Assembly: GCF_009905375.1 (NCBI RefSeq)
Contig: NC_133653.1
Span: 63,337,414 to 63,401,413, forward strand
DNA: 64,000 nucleotides
Origin: Apium graveolens
Lineage: Eukaryota > Streptophyta > Magnoliopsida > Apiales > Apiaceae
Reading direction: 5' to 3'
The notes below the pieces were generated by a model. That model saw nothing but the letters and a program-made list of their open reading frames with translations. It had not been told where the DNA came from and searched no databases. The position numbers and the translations under genes were made by a program. Positions 40,295 to 54,500 of this stretch are shown one piece after another (the first letter of the stretch is position 1; each line of letters begins with the position of its first letter).

Positions 40295-43200
40295 TGTAAT
40301 ATCCGGGATATATCGTGTAATTATTTTTGCTATTTTACAATTATTATGTGTGTACAGTATCTATTCTGTGAATTAATTGTTAAATGTTATCTGTACTTGG
40401 ATATTCAAAAATAATATTAATTGAGTATTTTAATTTTTATATGTCCAAAATAAAATATAGATAATTGTCATATCTTCCTAATTATTTTTATGTTGGTTTA
40501 TGGATTTATAAGAATCATCTGAAATTTCTAAAATCTTTTTCCGAGTATTTAAAATCTATTTTATAAAAACGGGAACCAACCGACGTCATCCGTTGTTACG
40601 TTTTTAGAACCCGAAACTTTTCCGAGAACTCCTTCCTAACCTAATTGTAATATTCTGAGCATATTCCATGTTTCGACTTTTTCGATCCGGCGTACGGTTT
40701 GTCCTGCGCGGGTCCCGGCGCAACATTTTCGATACAATATTCATTTCGGTAAATCAATAAAACTCGTATTTTCGAGAAACGGGAGCTTTTTATTAAACTA
40801 TCACAATTATCACCTCGTAATACGTGTAACCAGGTGCTGAGTACAAGACCGCAGTACAAATTGTACTGATTTGGAAAATTATCTCGAAAACCGATACCGT
40901 TTGGATCAGTTTTTACAAATAAACGTACCATTTTATATCCGAAATGATCCAACGGGATACTAATTTTCCGTAATTATAAATAGCCTTTTACCGTATTTTA
41001 TTTCGTATCAAAATCATTTGCAGATAGTTAATTCTATAATTTTCAGAGAAAAAACCCTAATTACATAAACTGTTCTAAGAATCAAACAGCAAAACGAAGG
41101 CGTTACCGATCTCTCTTTTCAAAGCTTGAGTAACCAAAACGAAGGATTTGAAGTGTTTTATCAGATTCTGAGCTTTGTTTCACTGCAGAACCAAAGGTTT
41201 ATTTTCTGAAAATTTATTTATTTTCGAATTAAAATTATTAAAAATATGAATTTTTGTTCGGATGATTGTCTGTATGATTTGATGATTGCATGTTGTAGAG
41301 CTTGGTTTCCTGATGATTTTCATATGTCATACGTTTGATTTGGAGTTCAATAACATGTTCAAATTTGAGTTTGATTTTTGAATTTTAAAATTAGGGATTA
41401 TAACCCGTATGAATGTTCTTAATTGAAATTTGGGGGTTTCTTATTCTGTGATAGATTGATGTTGTGTTATAGTGGGTTGTGTTCTCTGTGAAATTTGCAA
41501 TATAGTCGTATAAGTTTCATGAATCAACGAGGTCTGTAAAAGAGGGAGTTAGGTTTTAAAGTTTTCGTCGAACTCGCCGGAAACCAGCGAGATTCTTGAT
41601 CATTTTCCGGCTAATTCCGGGATGATTAGAATGAATTGATGGCATGGTTGTGTTCCTTGTGAAGTATAGATTAAATCTGGAGTTTGTGGTGGTGGGAGGA
41701 AGCAGGAGTTGAGTTCTCCGGCGAACCCGACTGTTTTCCGGCGAAGGGCTGGAAAATTGCAGTTTAGTACCCCAACTTTTGAAAAAGATGAAGTTCAGTC
41801 CCTGAACTTTCCAGAGTTTGCAAAAGTTGGATTCCTGTTTTAAAAATGTTTAAAAATCATATTTCCGATTTATTTTTATTATAAAAATTCATTTTTAATT
41901 TCTGAAAATTCTAAAAATTAGTATTTTAATTCCGAAAATTATTTTAATTCAAAAATAAATCTGAAATAATTAGTTAATTAATTTCAGTTAATTTTTAATT
42001 GATTAATTGGTCAATTAATTCGAAAATTAATTTATTAATTGATTTAATTAATTATTAATTTATTTTAATTACTTATTTAATTAGATTTAATTATTTAGAA
42101 ATGATTTAAAAATTCTGAAAAATAGTTTCGAGCTTTAAAATATTATTCTAAATTATTTTCAAGGCTCGATAATTATTCTAAAATTATTTCGGAGCCAGAA
42201 TTGGCCAACCGAACCCTGTTTATTACTCCAAAATTGATCCAACGTCCCGTTTTAATTCCGAAAAATGTTTTAAAAATCATTTTAAGTAACCGAAAGCCTG
42301 TTTATGACCCGAGACTTCTTTATAAATGGGATGGCATTGATTATTTAACGTGTTATGTGTTACATGTGACTTGTTGGTTGACTGTCGGTCTATATGTTCG
42401 GTGATTACTAGTTTATAGCGTAACTTTCAATCCGTTAATCGGATTTGAGTAAAATGAAGGGTAGATAGAAGTGTACGTCGAATAGAATGGTATGAGATAA
42501 ATATTAATAGATACTTATGATGCCTAGCAGAGTAAGCAAGGCGTAAGAAAGAGAAGCAGGTGATCAGAAAATAGAATTGACATGTAGAAAATACCGCAAG
42601 TGATCAGAGGATAGAAGCGAGGCATAAGAGAAACAGACGAGTGATTGTTGAATGGGGTCATTAGACAAGTACAAGTGAAGTTGAAATCGATTATGATAAG
42701 GCAAGTATTTCTAAACCTTTCTCAAAATACAATGCAAATATTTCTAAATTCTCTTGTGACATATTGTTAATACCCAAAATAGTTCTGTTTTATACTGTAC
42801 ACATTTTGAATCCTTCAGCCTTGAACCTGAGCCACAATATTTGATCTTTGAGCCGTAAGCCTTATTCTTTGTAAACCATTTCTTGTTGATTTACCAGATA
42901 CTAAACCACACAAATAAGATACTGCTCCACAAATATATATCCATTATATATACCAAACACTGGAACAGAATTGTTTACACATACAGAAACTTTTATACTC
43001 AACCATATCTTGTGATATCAAGGTACTAAAACCTTGTAAAAACACTATTCATCTAATATCCGATTATCCTACCGGCTGGAGGCCACTTCTTTTATGTATT
43101 TTGACATACCCTTTTTGGTAACTATGAATTTTTACCATGCTCTTTTACAAATGTTTTATGGTTATTGATTATGATCTGGTTTTATTGAACTCTATTGTTT

Positions 43201-43826
43201 ATCATATTGAAATGCTTTGGAATGGGATAGTTTTCTTTGTGTGGACCAGATTCGTGGTCAGACCATATCGATGGTCAAGTTAGGCCAATGTGTGCCTTGG
43301 ATCCAGTAGTTAGAGCGGTGTTGTATGCTTTGCTCGGGGTTAGTGCGTGACTGATCAGCAGCCTAACCTTGGTTTTAAAAATTTAAAATGAATATCCAAT
43401 TCTATTGACTGTTTAACAGGAAACTTGATTCTTTTGAATCACCTCGTTTATTATTATTTAACCTCAGTTATTGATAATATGACTTGCTGAGCTAGTTAGC
43501 TCACTCTTGCGAATTTTTTTTATGTATTCTACAGTTAAGAAGGATACGGTTGATAGCGAGGTTTCCCAGTTCAATGTTCGAGCTAGGATTCCAGTTTATG
43601 ATTGATCGAGCTAGCAAAAGCTTAAGGCAGTAGTGAGATAGCAAGGTTGAAGAATAATTTTTTTATTTTTTTATTTTTTTATCAGTTGTAAATTAAATTA
43701 GTTGGGATATGGTATGTTGTAATAAAAGTTAAGGCGGTGGCTTGTTTTCATACTTTAACCTGTTGCGATCCGTGGTTATGTAAAGCAGGGTCATTACAAA
43801 TAATATTTTATATATACAGGTTTATA
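40295..43826 (+). repeat. LTR A (3.5-kb family), missing last ~56 bp
   Basis: Begins TGTAATATCCGGG after the polypurine tract TTTTAAGGGGGGAAGGA (40278-40294). It carries TATAAATAG at 40975-40983 and an AT-rich TTAATTAAT block near 41980-42080. It stops at CAGGTTTATA and is joined to the pol tail at 43827. Its 5' half has ancestral-type variants; its 3' half carries AATGGGATAG, GTTGTATGC and CCAGTTTATG, shared only with LTR B. Confidence 0.93.
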
Positions 43827-44111
43827 ACGTTACCTTCGCACATGGATCACATTCATAATATTTTCCATATATCAATGCTTAAGAAATATAATCCAGACTC
43901 CAGGCATGTAATAAAATACGAGCCAATAGAGCTTCAGGCAGATTTGCCATATGTAGAGAATCCGGTAGAGATTCTAGAGAATAGAGAGAAAATATTGAGG
44001 AATAAAGTGGTAAAGTTAGTAAGAGTATTGTGGAGAAACCCAAAGGTTGAAGAGTCAACCTGGGAGTTAGAAAGTGATATGAGAGAAAAGTACCCTCATT
44101 TGTTTTCTTAG
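43827..44111 (+). pseudogene. Pol tail fused to LTR A
   Basis: Starts abruptly with ACGTTACC and codes [20 protein letters not shown] through the chromodomain-like tail to a TAG at 44109. The open frame extends back into the LTR to 43737, which is an accident of the fusion. It carries MDHIHN in place of the MEHIHN seen in P1, P2 and P3 and shares this with the next copy (47684), so the two fusions have one origin. Confidence 0.9.
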
Positions 44112-44149
44112 GAGATTCCGAGGACAAAATCCTTTTAAGGGGGGAAGGA

Positions 44150-47100
44150 TGTAATATCCGGGATATATCGTGTAATTATTTTTGCTATTATACAATTATT
44201 ATGTGTGTACAGTATCTGTTCTGTGAGTTAATTGTTAAATGTTATCTGTACTTGGATATTCAAAAATAATATTAATTGAGTATTTTAATTTTTATATGTC
44301 CAAAATAAAATATAGATAATTGTCATATCTTTCTAATTATTTTTATTTTGGTTTATGGATTTATAAGAATCATCTGAAATTTCTAAAATCTTTTTCGGAG
44401 TATTTAAAATCTATTTTATAAAAACGGGAACCAACCGACGTCATCCGTTGTTACGTTTTTAGAACCCGAAACTTTTCCGAGAACTCCTTCCTAACCTAAT
44501 TGTAATATTCTGAGCATATTCTATGTTTCGACTTTTTCGATCCGGCATACAGTTTGTCCTGTGCGGGTCCCGGCGCAACATTTTCGATACAATATTCGTT
44601 TCGGTAAATCAATAAAACTCGTATTTTCGAGAAACAGGAGCTTTTTATTAAACTATCACAATTATCACCTCGTAATACGTGTAACCAGGCGCTGAGACCA
44701 AGACCGCAGTACAAATTGTACTGATTTGGATAATTATCTCGAAAACCGATACCGTTTGGATCAGTTTTTACAAATAAACGTACCATTTTATATCCGAAAT
44801 GATCCAACGGGATACTAATTTTCCGTAATTATAAATAGCCTTTTACCGTATTTTATTTCGTATCAAAATCATGTGCAGATAGTTAATTCTATAATTTTCA
44901 GAGAAAAAACCCTAATTACATAAACTGTTCTAAGAATCAAACAGCAAAACGAAGGCGTTACCGATCTCTGTTTTCAAAGCTTGAGTAACCAAAACGAAGG
45001 ATTTGAAGTGTTTTATCAGATTCTGAGCTTTGTTTCACTGCATAACCAAAGGTTTATTTTCTGAAAATTTATTTATTTTCGAATTAAAATTATTAAAAAT
45101 ATGAATTTTTATTCAGATGATTGTCTGTATGATTTGATGAGTGCATGTTGTAAAGCTTGTTTTCCTGATGATTTTCATATATCGTACATCTGATTTGGAG
45201 TTCAATAACATGTTCAAATTTGAGTTTGATTTTCGAATTTTAAAATTAGGGTTTATAACCCGTATGAATGTTCTTAATTGAAATCTGGGGGTTTCTTATT
45301 CTGTGATAGATTGATGTTGTGTTATAGTGGGTTGTGTTCTCTGTGAAATTTGCAATCTAGTCTTATAAGTTTCATGAATCAACGAGGTCTGTAAAAGAGC
45401 GAGTTAGGTTTTAAAGTTTTCGTCGAACTCGCCGGAAACCGGCGAGATTCTTGATCATTTTCCGGCTAATTCCGGGATGATTAGAATGAATTGATGGCAT
45501 GGTTGTGTTCCTTGTGAAGTATAGATTAAATCTGGAGTTTGTGGTGGTGGGAGGAAGCCGGAGTTGAGTTCTCCGGCGAACCCGACTGTTTTCAGGCGAA
45601 GGGCTGGAAAATTGCAGTTTAGTACCCCAACTTTTGAAAACGATGAAATTCAGTCCCTGAACTTTCCAGTGTTTGCAAAAGTTGGATTCCTGTTTTAAAA
45701 ATGTTTAAAAATCATATTTCCTATTTATTTTTATTATAAAAATTCATTTTTAATTTCTGGAAATTCTAAAAATTAGTATTTTAATTCCGAAAATTATTTT
45801 TAATTCAAAAATAAATCTGAATTAATTAGTTAATTAATTTCAGTTAATTTTTAATTGATTAATTGGTCAATTAATTCGAAAATTAATTGATTATTTGATT
45901 TAATTAATTATTAATTGATTTTAATTACTTATTTAATTAGATTTGATTATTTAGAAATGATTTAAAAATTCCGAAAAATAGTTTCGAGCTTTAAAATATT
46001 ATTCTAAATTATTTTCAAGGCTCGATAATTATTCTAAAATTATTTCGTAGCCAGAATTGGCCAACCGAACCCTGTTTATTACTCCAAAATTGATCCAACG
46101 ACCCGTTTTAATTCCGAAAAATGTTTTAAAAACCATTTTAAGTAACCGAAAGCCTGTTAATGACCCGAGACTTCTTTATAAATGGGATGGCATTGATTAT
46201 TTAACGTGTTATGTGTTACATGTGACTTGTTGGTTGACTGTCGGTCTATATGTTCGGTGATTACTTGTTTATAGCGTAACTTTCAATCCGTTAATCGGAT
46301 TTGAGTAAAATGAAGGGTAGATAGAAGTGTACGTCGAATAGAATGGTATGAGTTAAATATTAATAGATACTTATGATGCCTAGCAGAGTAAGCAAGGCGT
46401 AAGAAAGAGAAGCAGGTGATCAGAAAATAGAATTGACATGTAGAAAATACCGCAAGTGATCAGAGGATAGAAGCGAGGCATAAGAGAAACAGACGAGTGA
46501 TTGTTGAATGGGGTCATTAGACAAGTACAAGTGAAGTTGAAATCGATTATGATACGGCAAGTATTTCTAAACCTTTCTCAAAATACAATGCAAATATTTC
46601 TAAATTCTCTTGTGACATATTGTTAATACCCAAAATAGTTCTGTTTTATACTGTACACATTTTGAATCCTTCAGCCTTGAACCTGAGCCACAACATTTGA
46701 TCTTTGAGCCGTAAGCCTTATTCTTTGTAAACCATTTCTTGTTGATTTACCAGATACTAAACCACACAAATAAGATACTGCTCCACAAATATATATCCAT
46801 CATATATACCAAACACTGGAACAGAATTGTTTACACATACAGAAACTTTTATACTCAACCATATCTTGTGATATCAAGGTACTAAAACCTTGTAAAAACA
46901 CTATTCATCTAATATCCGATTATCCTACCGGCTGGAGGCCACTTCTTTTATGTATTTTGACATACCCTTTTTGGTAACTATGAATTTTTACCATGCTCTT
47001 TTACAAATGTTTTATGGTTATTGATTATGATCTGGTTTTATTGAACTCTATTGTTTATCATATTGAAATGCTTTGGAATGGGATAGTTTTCTTTGTGTGG

Positions 47101-47683
47101 ACCAGATTCGTGGTCAGACCATATCGATGGTCAAGTTAGGCCAATGTGTGCCTTGGATCCAGTAGTTAGAGCGGTGTTGTATGCTTTGCTCGGGGTTAGT
47201 GCGTGACTGATCAGCAGCCTAACCTTGGTTTTAAAAATTTAAAATGAATATCCAATTCTATTGACTGTTTAACAGGAAACTTGATTCTTTTGAATCACCT
47301 CGTTTATTATTATTTAACCTCAGTTATTGATAATATGACTTGCTGAGCTAGTTAGCTCACTCTTGCGAATTTTTTTTATGTATTCTACAGTTAAGAAGGA
47401 TACGGTTGATAGCGAGGTTTCCCAGTTCAATGTTCGAGCTAGGATTCCAGTTTATGATTGATCGAGATAGCAAAAGCTTAAGGCAGTAGTGAGATAGCAA
47501 GGTTGAAGAATAATTTTTTTATTTTTTTTATTTTTTTATCAGTTGTAAATTAAATTAGTTGGGATATGGTACGTTGTAATAAAAGTTAAGGCGGTGGCTT
47601 GTTTTCATACTTTAACCTGTTGCGATCCGTGGTTATGTAAAGCAGGGTCATTACAAATAATATTTTATATATACAGGTTTATA
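44150..47683 (+). repeat. LTR B (3.5-kb family), mosaic, missing last ~56 bp
   Basis: The same start and the same 3' fusion joint as LTR A. Its 5' half shares GGCATACAGTTTG, GTTTTCAGGCG and GTTAATGACC with LTR C; its 3' half shares GATACTGCTCC, AATGGGATAG and CCAGTTTATG with LTR A. The switch lies between about 46160 and 46790. TATAAATAG is at 44830-44838. Confidence 0.93.
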
Positions 47684-47968
47684 ACGTTACCTCCGCACAT
47701 GGATCACATTCATAATATTTTCCACATATCAATGCTTAAGAAATATAATCCAGACTCCAGGCATGTAATAGAATACGAGCCAATAGAGCTTCAGGCAGAT
47801 TTGCCATATGTAGAGAATCCGGTAGAGATTCTAGAGAATAGAGAGAAAATATTGAGGAATAAAGTGGTAAAGTTAGTAAGAGTATTGTGGAGAAACCCAA
47901 AGGTTGAAGAGTCAACCTGGGAGTTAGAAAGTGATATGAGAGAAAAGTACCCTCATTTGTTTTCTTAG
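47684..47968 (+). pseudogene. Pol tail fused to LTR B
   Basis: Same joint and content as 43827-44111, with the same MDHIHN and DLPYVEN variants, ending in TAG. A polypurine tract (to 48006) and LTR C follow. Confidence 0.9.
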
Positions 47969-48006
47969 GAGATTCCGAGGACAAAATCCTTTTAAGGGGG
48001 GAAGGA

Positions 48007-51000
48007 TGTAATATCCGGGATATATCGTGTAATTATTTTTGCTATTATACAATTATTATGTGTGTACAGTATCTGTTCTGTGAGTTAATTGTTAAATGTT
48101 ATCTGTACTTGGATATTCAAAAATAATATTAATTGAGTATTTTAATTTTTATATGTCCAAAATAAAATATAGATAATTGTCATATCTTTCTAATTATTTT
48201 ATTTTGGTTTATGGATTTATAAGAATCATCTGAAATTTCTAAAATCTTTTTCGGAGTATTTAAAATCTATTTTATAAAAACGGGAACCAACCGACGTCAT
48301 CCGTTGTTACGTTTTTAGAACCCGAAACTTTTCCGAGAACTCCTTCCTAACCTAATTGTAATATTCTGAGCATATTCTATGTTTCGACTTTTTCGATCCG
48401 GCATACAGTTTGTCCTGTGCGGGTCCCGGCGCAACATTTTCGATACAATATTCGTTTCGGTAAATCAATAAAACTCGTATTTTCGAGAAACAGGAGCTTT
48501 TTATTAAACTATCACAATTATCACCTCGTAATACGTGTAACCAGGCGCTGAGACCAAGACCGCAGTACAAATTGTACTGATTTGGATAATTATCTCGAAA
48601 ACCGATACCGTTTGGATCAGTTTTTACAAATAAACGTACCATTTTATATCCGAAATGATCCAACGGGATACTAATTTTCCGTAATTATAAATAGCCTTTT
48701 ACCGTATTTTATTTCGTATCAAAATCATGTGCAGATAGTTAATTCTATAATTTTAAGAGAAAAAACCCTAATTACATAAACTGTTCTAAGAATCAAACAG
48801 CAAAACGAAGGCGTTACCGATCTCTGTTTTCAAAGCTTGAGTAACCAAAACGAAGGATTTGAAGTGTTTTATCAGATTCTGAGCTTTGTTTCACTGCATA
48901 ACCAAAGGTTTATTTTCTGAAAATTTATTTATTTTCGAATTAAAATTATTAAAAATATGAATTTTTGTTCAGATGATTGTCTGTATGATTTGATGAGTGC
49001 ATGTTGTAAAGCTTGTTTTCCTGATGATTTTCATATGTCATACATCTGATTTGGAGTTCAATAACATGTTCAAATTTGAGTTTGATTTTCGAATTTTAAA
49101 ATTAGGGTTTATAACCCGTATGAATGTTCTTAATTGAAATCTGGGGGTTTCTTATTCTGTGATAGATTGATGTTGTGTTATAGTGGGTTGTGTTCTCTGT
49201 GAAATTTGCAATCTAGTCTTATAAGTTTCATGAATCAACGAGGTCTGTAAAAGAGCGAGTTAGGTTTTAAAGTTTTCGTCGAACTCGCCGGAAACCGGCG
49301 AGATTCTTGATCATTTTCCGGCTAATTCCGGGATGATTAGAATGAATTGATGGCATGGTTGTGTTCCTTGTGAAGTATAGATTAAATCTGGAGTTTGTGG
49401 TGGTGGGAGGAAGCCGGAGTTGAGTTCTCCGGCGAACCCGACTGTTTTCAGGCGAAGGGCTGGAAAATTGCAGTTTAGTACCCCAACTTTTGAAAACGAT
49501 GAAATTCAGTCCCTGAACTTTCCAGAGTTTGCAAAAGTTGGATTCCTGTTTTAAAAATGTTTAAAAATCATATTTCCTATTTATTTTTATTATAAAAATT
49601 CATTTTTAATTTCTGGAAATTCTAAAAATTAGTATTTTAATTCCGAAAATTATTTTTAATTCAAAAATAAATCTGAATTAATTAGTTAATTAATTTCAGT
49701 TAATTTTTAATTGATTAATTGGTCAATTAATTCGAAAATTAATTGATTAATTGATTTAATTAATTATTAATTGATTTTAATTACTTATTTAATTAGATTT
49801 GATTATTTAGAAATGATTTAAAAATTCCGAAAAATAGTTTCGAGCTTTAAAATATTATTCTAAATTATTTTCAAGGCTCGATAATTATTCTAAAATTATT
49901 TCGTAGCCAGAATTGGCCAACCGAACCCTGTTTATTACTCCAAAATTGATCCAACGACCCGTTTTAATTCCGAAAAATGTTTTAAAAACCATTTTAAGTA
50001 ACCGAAAGCCTGTTAATGACCCGAGACTTCTTTATAAATGGGATGGCATTGATTATTTAACGTGTTATGTGTTACATGTGACTTGTTGGTTGACTGTCGG
50101 TCTATATGTTCGGTGATTACTTGTTTATAGCGTAACTTTCAATCCGTTAATCAGATTTGAGTAAAACGAAGGGTAGATAGAAGTGTATGTCGAATAGAAT
50201 GGTATGAGTTAAATATTAATAGATACTTATGATGCCTAGCAGAGTAAGCAAGGTGTAAGAAAGAGAAGCAGGTGATCAGAAAATAGAATTGACATGTAGA
50301 AAATACCGCAAGTGATCAGAGGATAGAAGCGAGGCATAAGAGAAACAGACGAGTGATTGTTGAATGGGGTCATTAGACAAGTACAAGTGAAGTCGAAATC
50401 GATTATGATAAGGCAAGTATTTCTAAACCTTCCTCAAAATACAATGCAAATATTTCTAAATTCTCTTGTGACATATTGTTAATACCCAAAATAGTTCTGT
50501 TTTATACTGTACACATTTTGAATCCTTCAGCCTTGAACCTGAGCCACAACATTTGATCTTTGAGCCGTAAGCCTTATTCTTTGTAAACCATTTCTTGTTG
50601 ATTTACCAGATACTAAACCACACAAATAAGATACTACTCCACAAATATATATCCATCATATATACCAAACACTGGAACAGAATTGTTTACACATACAGAA
50701 ACTTTTATACTCAACCATATCTTGTGATATCAAGGTACTAAAACCTTGTAAAAACAATATTCATCTAATATCCGATTATCCTACCGGCTGGAGGCCACAT
50801 CTTTTATGTATTTTGACATACCCTTTATGGTAACTATGAATTTTTACCATGCTCTTTTACAAATATTTTATGGTTATTGATTATGATCTGGTTTTATTGA
50901 ACTCTATTGTTTATCATATTGAAATGCTTTAGAATTGGATAGTTTTCTTTGTGTGGACCAGATTCGTGGTCAGACCATATCGATGGTCAAGTTAGGCCAA

Positions 51001-51581
51001 TGTGTGCCTTGGATCCAGTAGTTAGAGCGGTGCTGTGTGCTTTGCTCGGGGTTAGTACGTGACTGATCAGCAGCCTAACCTTGGTTTTAAAAATTTAAAA
51101 TGAATATCCAATTCTATTGACTGTTTAACAGGAAACTTGATTCTTTTGAATCACCTCGTTTATTATTGTTTAACCTCAGTTATTGATAATATGACTTGCT
51201 GAGCTAGTTAGCTCACTCTTGCGAATTTTTTTTTATGTATTCTACAGTTAAGAAGGATACGGTTGATAGCGAGGTTTCCCAGTTCAATGTTCGAGCTAGG
51301 ATTCCAGATTATGATTGATCGAGCTAGCAAAAGCTTATGACAGTAGTGAGATAGCAAGGTTGAAGAATAATTTTTTTTTATCAGTTGTAAATTAAATTAG
51401 TTGGGATATGGTACGTTGTAATAAAAGTTAAGGTGGTGGCTTGTTTTTATACTTTAACCTGTTGCGATCCGTGGTTATGTAAAGCAGGGTCATTACAAAT
51501 AATATTTTATATATACAGGTTTATATATTGATTATGTGTTGTGGACCCCAAACTTCTGACCCGGGTTTGGAGGACGCCACA
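48007..51581 (+). repeat. LTR C (3.5-kb family), complete
   Basis: Full copy of 3,575 bp from TGTAATATCC to GGAGGACGCCACA. It is followed by only GGTTG, the first bases of the usual leader, and then the interior of another LTR. TATAAATAG is at 48686-48694. Its 3' half has the ancestral variants (AATTGGATAG, GCTGTGTGC, CCAGATTATG). Confidence 0.93.
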
Positions 51582-51586
51582 GGTTG

Positions 51587-54500
51587 TTCTTTCCGAGTAT
51601 TTAAAATCTATTTTATAAAAACGGGAACCAACCGACGTCATCCGTTGTTACGTTTTTAGAACCCGAAACTTTTCCGAGAACTCCTTCCTAACCTAATTGT
51701 AATATTCTGAGCATATTCCATGTTTCAACTTTTTCGATCCGGCGTACAGTTTGTCCTGCGCGGGTCCCGGCGCAACATTTTCGATACAATATTCGTTTCA
51801 GTAAATCAATAAAACTCGTATTTTCAAGAAACGGGAGCTTTTTATTAAACTATCACAATTATCACCTCGTAATACGTGTAACCAGGCGCTGAGACCAAGA
51901 CCGCAGTACAAATTGTACATATTTGGATAATTATCTCAAAAACCGATACCGTTTGGATCAGTTTTTACAAATAAATGTACCATTTTATATCCGAAATGAT
52001 CCAACGGGATACTAATTTTCTGTAATTATAAATAGCCTTTTACCGTATTTTATTTCGTTTCAAAATTATTTGCAGATAGTTAATTCTATAATTTTCAGAG
52101 AAAAAAACCCTAATTACAGAAACTGTTCTCAGAATCAAACAGCAAAACGAAGGCGTTACCGATCTCTGTTTTCAAAGCTTGAGTAACCAAAACGAAGGAT
52201 TTGAAGTGTTTTATCAGATTCTGAGCTTTGTTTCACTGCAGAACCAAAGGTTTATTTTCTGAAAATTTATTTATTTTCGAATTAAAATTATTAAAAATAT
52301 GAATTTTTGTTCGGATGATTGTCTGTATGATTTGATGATTGCATGTTGTAGAGCTTGTTTTCCTGATGATTTTCATATGTCATACGTCTGATTTGGAGTT
52401 CAATAACATGTTCAAATTTGAGTTTGATTTTCGAATTTTAAAATTAGGGTTTATAACCCGTATGAATGTTCTTAATTCAAATTTGGGGGTTTCTTATTCT
52501 GTGATAGATTGATGTTGTGTTATAGTGGGTTGTGTTCTCTGTGAAATTTGCAATCTAGTCGTATAAGTTTCATGAATCAACGAGGTCTGTAAAAGAGGGA
52601 GTTAGGTTTTAAAGTTTTCGTCGAATTCGCCGGAAACCGGCGAGATTCTTGATCATTTTCCGGCTAATTCCGGGATGATTAGAATGAATTGATGGCATGG
52701 TTGTGTTCCTTGTGAAGTATAGATTAAATCTGGAGTTTGTGGTGGTGGGAGGAAGCCGGAGTTGAGTTCTCCGACGAACCCGACTATTTTCCGGCGAAGG
52801 GCTGGAAAATTGCAGTTTAGTACCCCAACTTTTGAAAACGATGAAGTTCAGTCCCTGAACTTTCCAGAGTTTGCAAAAGTTGGATTCCTGTTTTAAAAAT
52901 GTTTAAAAATCATATTTCCTATTTAATTTTATTATAAAAAATCATTTTTAATTTCTGAAAATTCTAAAAATTAGTATTTTAATTCCGAAAATTATTTTTA
53001 ATTCAAAAATAAATCTGAATTAATTAGTTAATTAATTTCAGTTAATTTTTAATTGATTAATTGGTCAATTAATTCAAAAATTAATTGATTAATTGATTTA
53101 ATTAATTATTAATTGATTTTAATTACTTATTTAATTATATTTAATTATTTAGAAATGATTTAAAAATTCCGAAAAATAGTTTCGAGCTTTAAAATATTAT
53201 TCTAAATTATTTTCAAGACTCGATAATTATTCTAAAATTATTTCGGAGCCAGAATTGGCCAACCGAACCCTGTTTATTACTCCAAAATTGATCCAACGAC
53301 CCGTTTTAATTCTGAAAAATGTTTTAAAAATCATTTTAAGTAACCGAAAGCCTGTTTATGACCCGAGACTTCTTTATAAATGGGATGGCATTGATTATTT
53401 AACGTGTTATGTGTTACATGTGACTTGTTGGTTGACTGTCGGTCTATTGTTCGGTGATTACTTGTTTATAGCGTAACTTTCAATCCGTTAATCGGATTTG
53501 AGTAAAATGAAGGGTAGATAGAAGTGTATGTCGAATAGAATGGTATGAGTTAAATATTAATAGATACTTATGATGCCTAGCAGAGTAAGTAAGGCGTAAG
53601 AAAGAGAAGCAGGTGATCAGAAAATAGAATTGACATGTAGAAAATACCGCAAGTGATCAGAGGATAGAAGCGAGGCATAAGAGAAACAGACGAGTGATTG
53701 TTGAATGGGGTCATTAGACAAGTACAAGTGAAGTTGAAATCGATTATGATAAGGCAAGTATTTCTAAACCTTTCTCAAAATACAATGCAAATATTTCTAA
53801 ATTCTCTTGTGACATATTGTTAATACCCAAAATAGTTCTGTTTTATACTGTACACATTTTGAATCCTTCAGCCTTGAACCTGAGCCACAGTATTTGATCT
53901 TTGAGCCGTAAGCCTTATTCTTTGTAAACCATTTCTTGTTGATTTGCCAGATACTAAACCACACAAATAAGATACTACTCCACAAATATATATCCATCAT
54001 ATATACCAAACACTGGAACAGAATTGTTTACACGTACAGAAACTTTTATACTCAACCATATCTTGTGATATCAAGGTACTAAAACCTTGTAAAAACACTA
54101 TTCATCTAATATCCGATTATCCTACCGGCTGGAGGCCACTTCTTTTATGTATTTTGACATACCCTTTTTTGTAACTATGAATTTTTACCATGCTCTTTTA
54201 CAAATATTTTATGGTTATTGATTATGATCTGGTTTTATTGAACTCTATTGTTTATCATATTGAAATGCTTTAGAATTGGATAGTTTTCTTTGTGTGGACC
54301 AGATTCGTGGTCAGACCATATCGATGGTCAAGTTAGGCCAATGTGTGCCTTGGATCCAGTAGTTAGAGCGGTGCTGTGTGCTTTGCTCGGGGTTAGTGCG
54401 TGACTGATCAGCAGCCTAACCTTGGTTTTAAAAATTTAAAATGAATATCCAATTCTATTGACTATTTAACAGGAAACTTGATTCTTTTGAATCACCTCGT

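Noticed and set aside
40641..40952. A 103-codon minus-strand frame in LTRs A, B and C
   Set aside because: No domain; it overlaps the U3 on the strand opposite to the element and is repeated only because the LTR is repeated. It is closed in D, E and F.
42201..42404. A 67-codon open frame repeated in every 3.5-kb-family LTR (42201, 46057, 49913, 53255, 62452 and inverted at 13866)
   Set aside because: It begins with TTG, not ATG, has no known domain, and its conservation is explained by the LTRs being near-copies of each other.
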